6,770 bases of DNA, from assembly GCA_947459855.1 (NCBI GenBank), contig CANHFL010000060.1, positions 1 through 6,770 of the forward strand, read 5' to 3'. The DNA is from Planctomycetaceae bacterium. GTDB lineage: Bacteria; Planctomycetota; Phycisphaerae; Phycisphaerales; SM1A02. Positions 5,110 through 6,770 of the stretch are shown piece after piece; the first letter of the stretch is position 1; each line of letters starts with the position of its first letter. The notes beneath the pieces were generated by a model. That model did not search any database, was not told the origin of the DNA, and saw nothing but the letters and a program-made list of their open reading frames with translations. Both the position numbers and the translations under genes were made by a program.

Positions 5110-6516
5110 TCAACGGCGCGAGCCGCCCTGCTCAACCAGGTGCACGATCGCGTCGTGCACCGCGCTGACGTGCAGCGTGCCGTCGGGCAGGTGGTCCAGG
5201 CCGTCGGCGATCAGAACGGGCGAGTACGGCGAACCCGTCTCGATGCGGCCGTGGCTGCCGCGCACGAGCGACGGGTCCAGCGGCACCGTCTCGATCAGCG
5301 TGCGGAAGCCCATGCGCCGCAGCGCCAGCTTCCGGGCCACGTACGCGGCCGGCGCGCGGATCGCCGGGTCCATGAAGAGCTCCAGCGGGTCGTAACCCGG
5401 CTTGCGGTGGATGTCCACGGTGCGCGCCCAGTCCGGCGCGCGCCGGTCGTCCAGCCACCACGGGTACGCGAACCATGCGCCGGACGCAGCCACCGCCATC
5501 AGCTCGCCGCTGCGCGCGTGCAGGATGCCGGCGGTGCGCTGCGCCTCGGCGTCCAGGACGCGCTCGACGGATGGGTCCGATTCCAGCACCGCGCGCACCG
5601 CGGGCACGTCGTCCGCGCGCTTCACGTAGACGTGGGCGACCTGGTGGTCGCAGACCGCGAACGCGCGGCTTTCGCCCGCATCCAGGTACTCGCGCCCGTT
5701 CTCGGTGCGCAGCGCCACGAAGCCGGCCTCGCGCAGCAGGCGGTTGGGCGCCACCGCGCGGTCCACCGGCGCGATGCCGTACTCGCTGACCACCATCACG
5801 CGGACGCCGGCGTGCTCGAAGAACTTCAGCAGCGCGCCGAAGATCCGGTCGATCTCGCGGATCTCGCGGTCGGTGCGCGGGTCGTCGGGACCGAACTTCT
5901 GCAGGCAGTAGTCCAGGTGCGGCAGGTAGACCAGCTGCAGCGTGGGCTCGTGGCGGCGCTCCACCTCCATCGCCGCGTTCGCGATCCAATCGCTGCTGTG
6001 CGCGTCGGAACCGGGGCCCCAGAAGTGGAAGAGCGGGAACGGGCCGAACTTCGCCTGCAGTTCGTCGCGCAGGCCGGCGGGGTGCGTCCAGCAGTCCGGC
6101 ACCTTGCGCCCGTCGGCGCGGTACTGCGGCCGCGGCGTCACGGCCACGTCCACCGACGAGTGCATGTTGAACCACCAGAAGCTGTTGGCCACGGTCGGCG
6201 CCGGGCGGCCCGCGGCGCGCGCGCGCTCGCGCAGCGTGTCCCACACCTTGGGTGCCTGCACCAGGTGGTTCGACTGCTTCCAGAAGTGCACCTCCTGCAG
6301 GCTGCGGTCGAACCAGCCGTTGCCGACGATGCCGTGATCGCCGGCGCGGCGGCCGGTGAGCATGGAGGCCTGGACGCTGCACGTCACCGCCGGCAGGTCG
6401 GGCGCCAGCGTGCGGATGCCGCCCGCCTTCTGCGCGAACGCCTGCAGCGCGGGCGACTTCCGCCGCGCGAACACGGACGGCGAGAGCCCGACGATGTTGA
6501 GGACGGCGACGCGCAC
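5110..6516 (-). CDS. EboF-like nucleotide pyrophosphatase / alkaline-phosphatase-superfamily protein
   Basis: This encodes 468 residues from the GTG at 6516, four bases after the upstream gene's stop. The open frame reaches 6669 but overlaps that gene. The start MRVAVLNIVGLSPS is the first strand of an alkaline-phosphatase-type core. LPAVTCSVQASMLTGRRAGDHGIVGNGWF (41-69) is the nucleophile region, with Thr45 where NPP-type phosphodiesterases place their catalytic Thr. It is followed by FWKQSNHLVQAPKVWDTLRE, TPRPQYRADGRKVPD, LVYLPHLDYCLQKFGP (195-210), VVSEYGIAPVDR (242-253), FAVCDHQVAHVYV (286-298) and DIHRKPGYDPLELFMDP (368-384). The whole strongly resembles the type I phosphodiesterase encoded as eboF in ebo gene clusters, which have been linked to export of specialised metabolites or membrane biogenesis. 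There is no signal peptide. Several usual metal ligands are changed: Val9 for the first Asp, and SEYG for SDHG. The substrate is unknown. Family resemblance is strong; the EboF label comes from memory of homologues. Confidence 0.8.
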   Translation of the reverse strand: MRVAVLNIVGLSPSVFARRKSPALQAFAQKAGGIRTLAPDLPAVTCSVQASMLTGRRAGDHGIVGNGWFDRSLQEVHFWKQSNHLVQAPKVWDTLRERARAAGRPAPTVANSFWWFNMHSSVDVAVTPRPQYRADGRKVPDCWTHPAGLRDELQAKFGPFPLFHFWGPGSDAHSSDWIANAAMEVERRHEPTLQLVYLPHLDYCLQKFGPDDPRTDREIREIDRIFGALLKFFEHAGVRVMVVSEYGIAPVDRAVAPNRLLREAGFVALRTENGREYLDAGESRAFAVCDHQVAHVYVKRADDVPAVRAVLESDPSVERVLDAEAQRTAGILHARSGELMAVAASGAWFAYPWWLDDRRAPDWARTVDIHRKPGYDPLELFMDPAIRAPAAYVARKLALRRMGFRTLIETVPLDPSLVRGSHGRIETGSPYSPVLIADGLDHLPDGTLHVSAVHDAIVHLVEQGGSRR

Positions 6517-6520
6517 GGGG

Positions 6521-6770
6521 TCAGAATACGACGCCTGCCTTCGCCAGCTGCGCGTCCACCTGCGGCGCCCAGCCGCGGTTGGCGGCGGGGCTGGCCGGAC
6601 TGGGGTGCAGCACCTGGTGGACGGGCGGAAGCGTGGCGGCGTCGGCGCCGGCCGCGCGCATCGCGTCAAGCACCGCGGTCGCGCGCTCGGCGGCGAAGGC
6701 GCCGAACCCCACCACGGGGTGCGGCTCGAGCACGCGGATGCACTCGCCCAGCGCGGTGTCGCACGCGGCC
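6521..6770 (-). CDS. SMUG1-like uracil-DNA glycosylase, C-terminal part (5' end outside window)
   Basis: The frame is open from the right edge of the window to the TGA at 6521 and gives 82 residues. VLEPHPVVGFGAFAAERA matches the family pattern in which a central strand ends in VVGxGxFA. HQVLHPSPASPAANRGW matches the C-terminal uracil-DNA glycosylase motif as found in SMUG1-type enzymes (HPSP, two residues, P, then AN-x-GW), including its catalytic-loop His. Such enzymes remove uracil and oxidised pyrimidines from DNA in base excision repair. The N-terminal motif with the water-activating residue lies outside the window, so activity cannot be judged. A GTG at 6733 is internal, since conserved sequence continues upstream of it. 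Four bases separate its stop from the GTG of the EboF-like gene, so the two are probably co-transcribed. Confidence 0.82.
   Translation of the reverse strand, partial: AACDTALGECIRVLEPHPVVGFGAFAAERATAVLDAMRAAGADAATLPPVHQVLHPSPASPAANRGWAPQVDAQLAKAGVVF

Noticed and set aside
5132..6382. A 416-codon open frame on the - strand within the EboF-like gene.
   Set aside because: It is a frame-shifted shadow of the real gene, almost all Arg, Ala, Pro and Gly, with no motifs.
6731..6733. GTG at 6733 as the start of the glycosylase gene.
   Set aside because: The frame stays open to the window edge and the residues before it (CDTALGECIR) continue the expected helix, so the gene begins outside the window.

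Overview
The window is high-GC bacterial DNA, most likely from a planctomycete of the Phycisphaerae or a close relative. This rests on three things: two secreted proteins ending in VPAPGA, a short hydrophobic stretch and RRRRA (a PEP-CTERM-like sorting tail of the kind common there); a DUF3299-like secreted protein with a GCC motif; and a generally planctomycete-like set of housekeeping genes. This is inferred from style, not from a marker gene.

Left part, + strand (1-1586): the 3' end of a CYTH-domain protein; atpC, the epsilon subunit of F-type ATP synthase, standing apart from the other atp genes; a hairpin terminator; and scpB, which encodes a chromosome segregation and condensation factor with an unusual Ala/Pro/Arg-rich insertion. 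A strong hairpin at 1630-1660 separates scpB from the convergent genes on the right.

Middle, - strand (1715-3123): two neighbouring paralogous secreted proteins, each with an N-terminal signal peptide and the same PEP-CTERM-like tail. They probably arose by tandem duplication and divergence. The purine-rich box AGGGAAAGGGT occurs three times on their coding strand, twice just before a start codon. A GC-rich hairpin lies between the two genes.

Right part, - strand (3257-6770), transcribed toward the left: a compact likely operon of a SMUG1-like uracil-DNA glycosylase (its 5' end lies outside the window), an EboF-type alkaline-phosphatase-superfamily protein, a DUF3299-like membrane-anchored protein and a tRNA-dihydrouridine synthase. 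The gaps are 4 nt, 36 nt and a 3-nt overlap (GTGA).

Most of the window is ordinary housekeeping content. I do not see a convincing new multi-gene system. The items most worth a second look are the EboF-type enzyme, which lacks several canonical metal ligands and sits outside its usual cluster; the PEP-CTERM-like pair with its shared purine box; and the detached atpC. No stretch longer than about 160 bases lacks a gene or a described element, and I saw no tRNA, rRNA, CRISPR array or insertion sequence.
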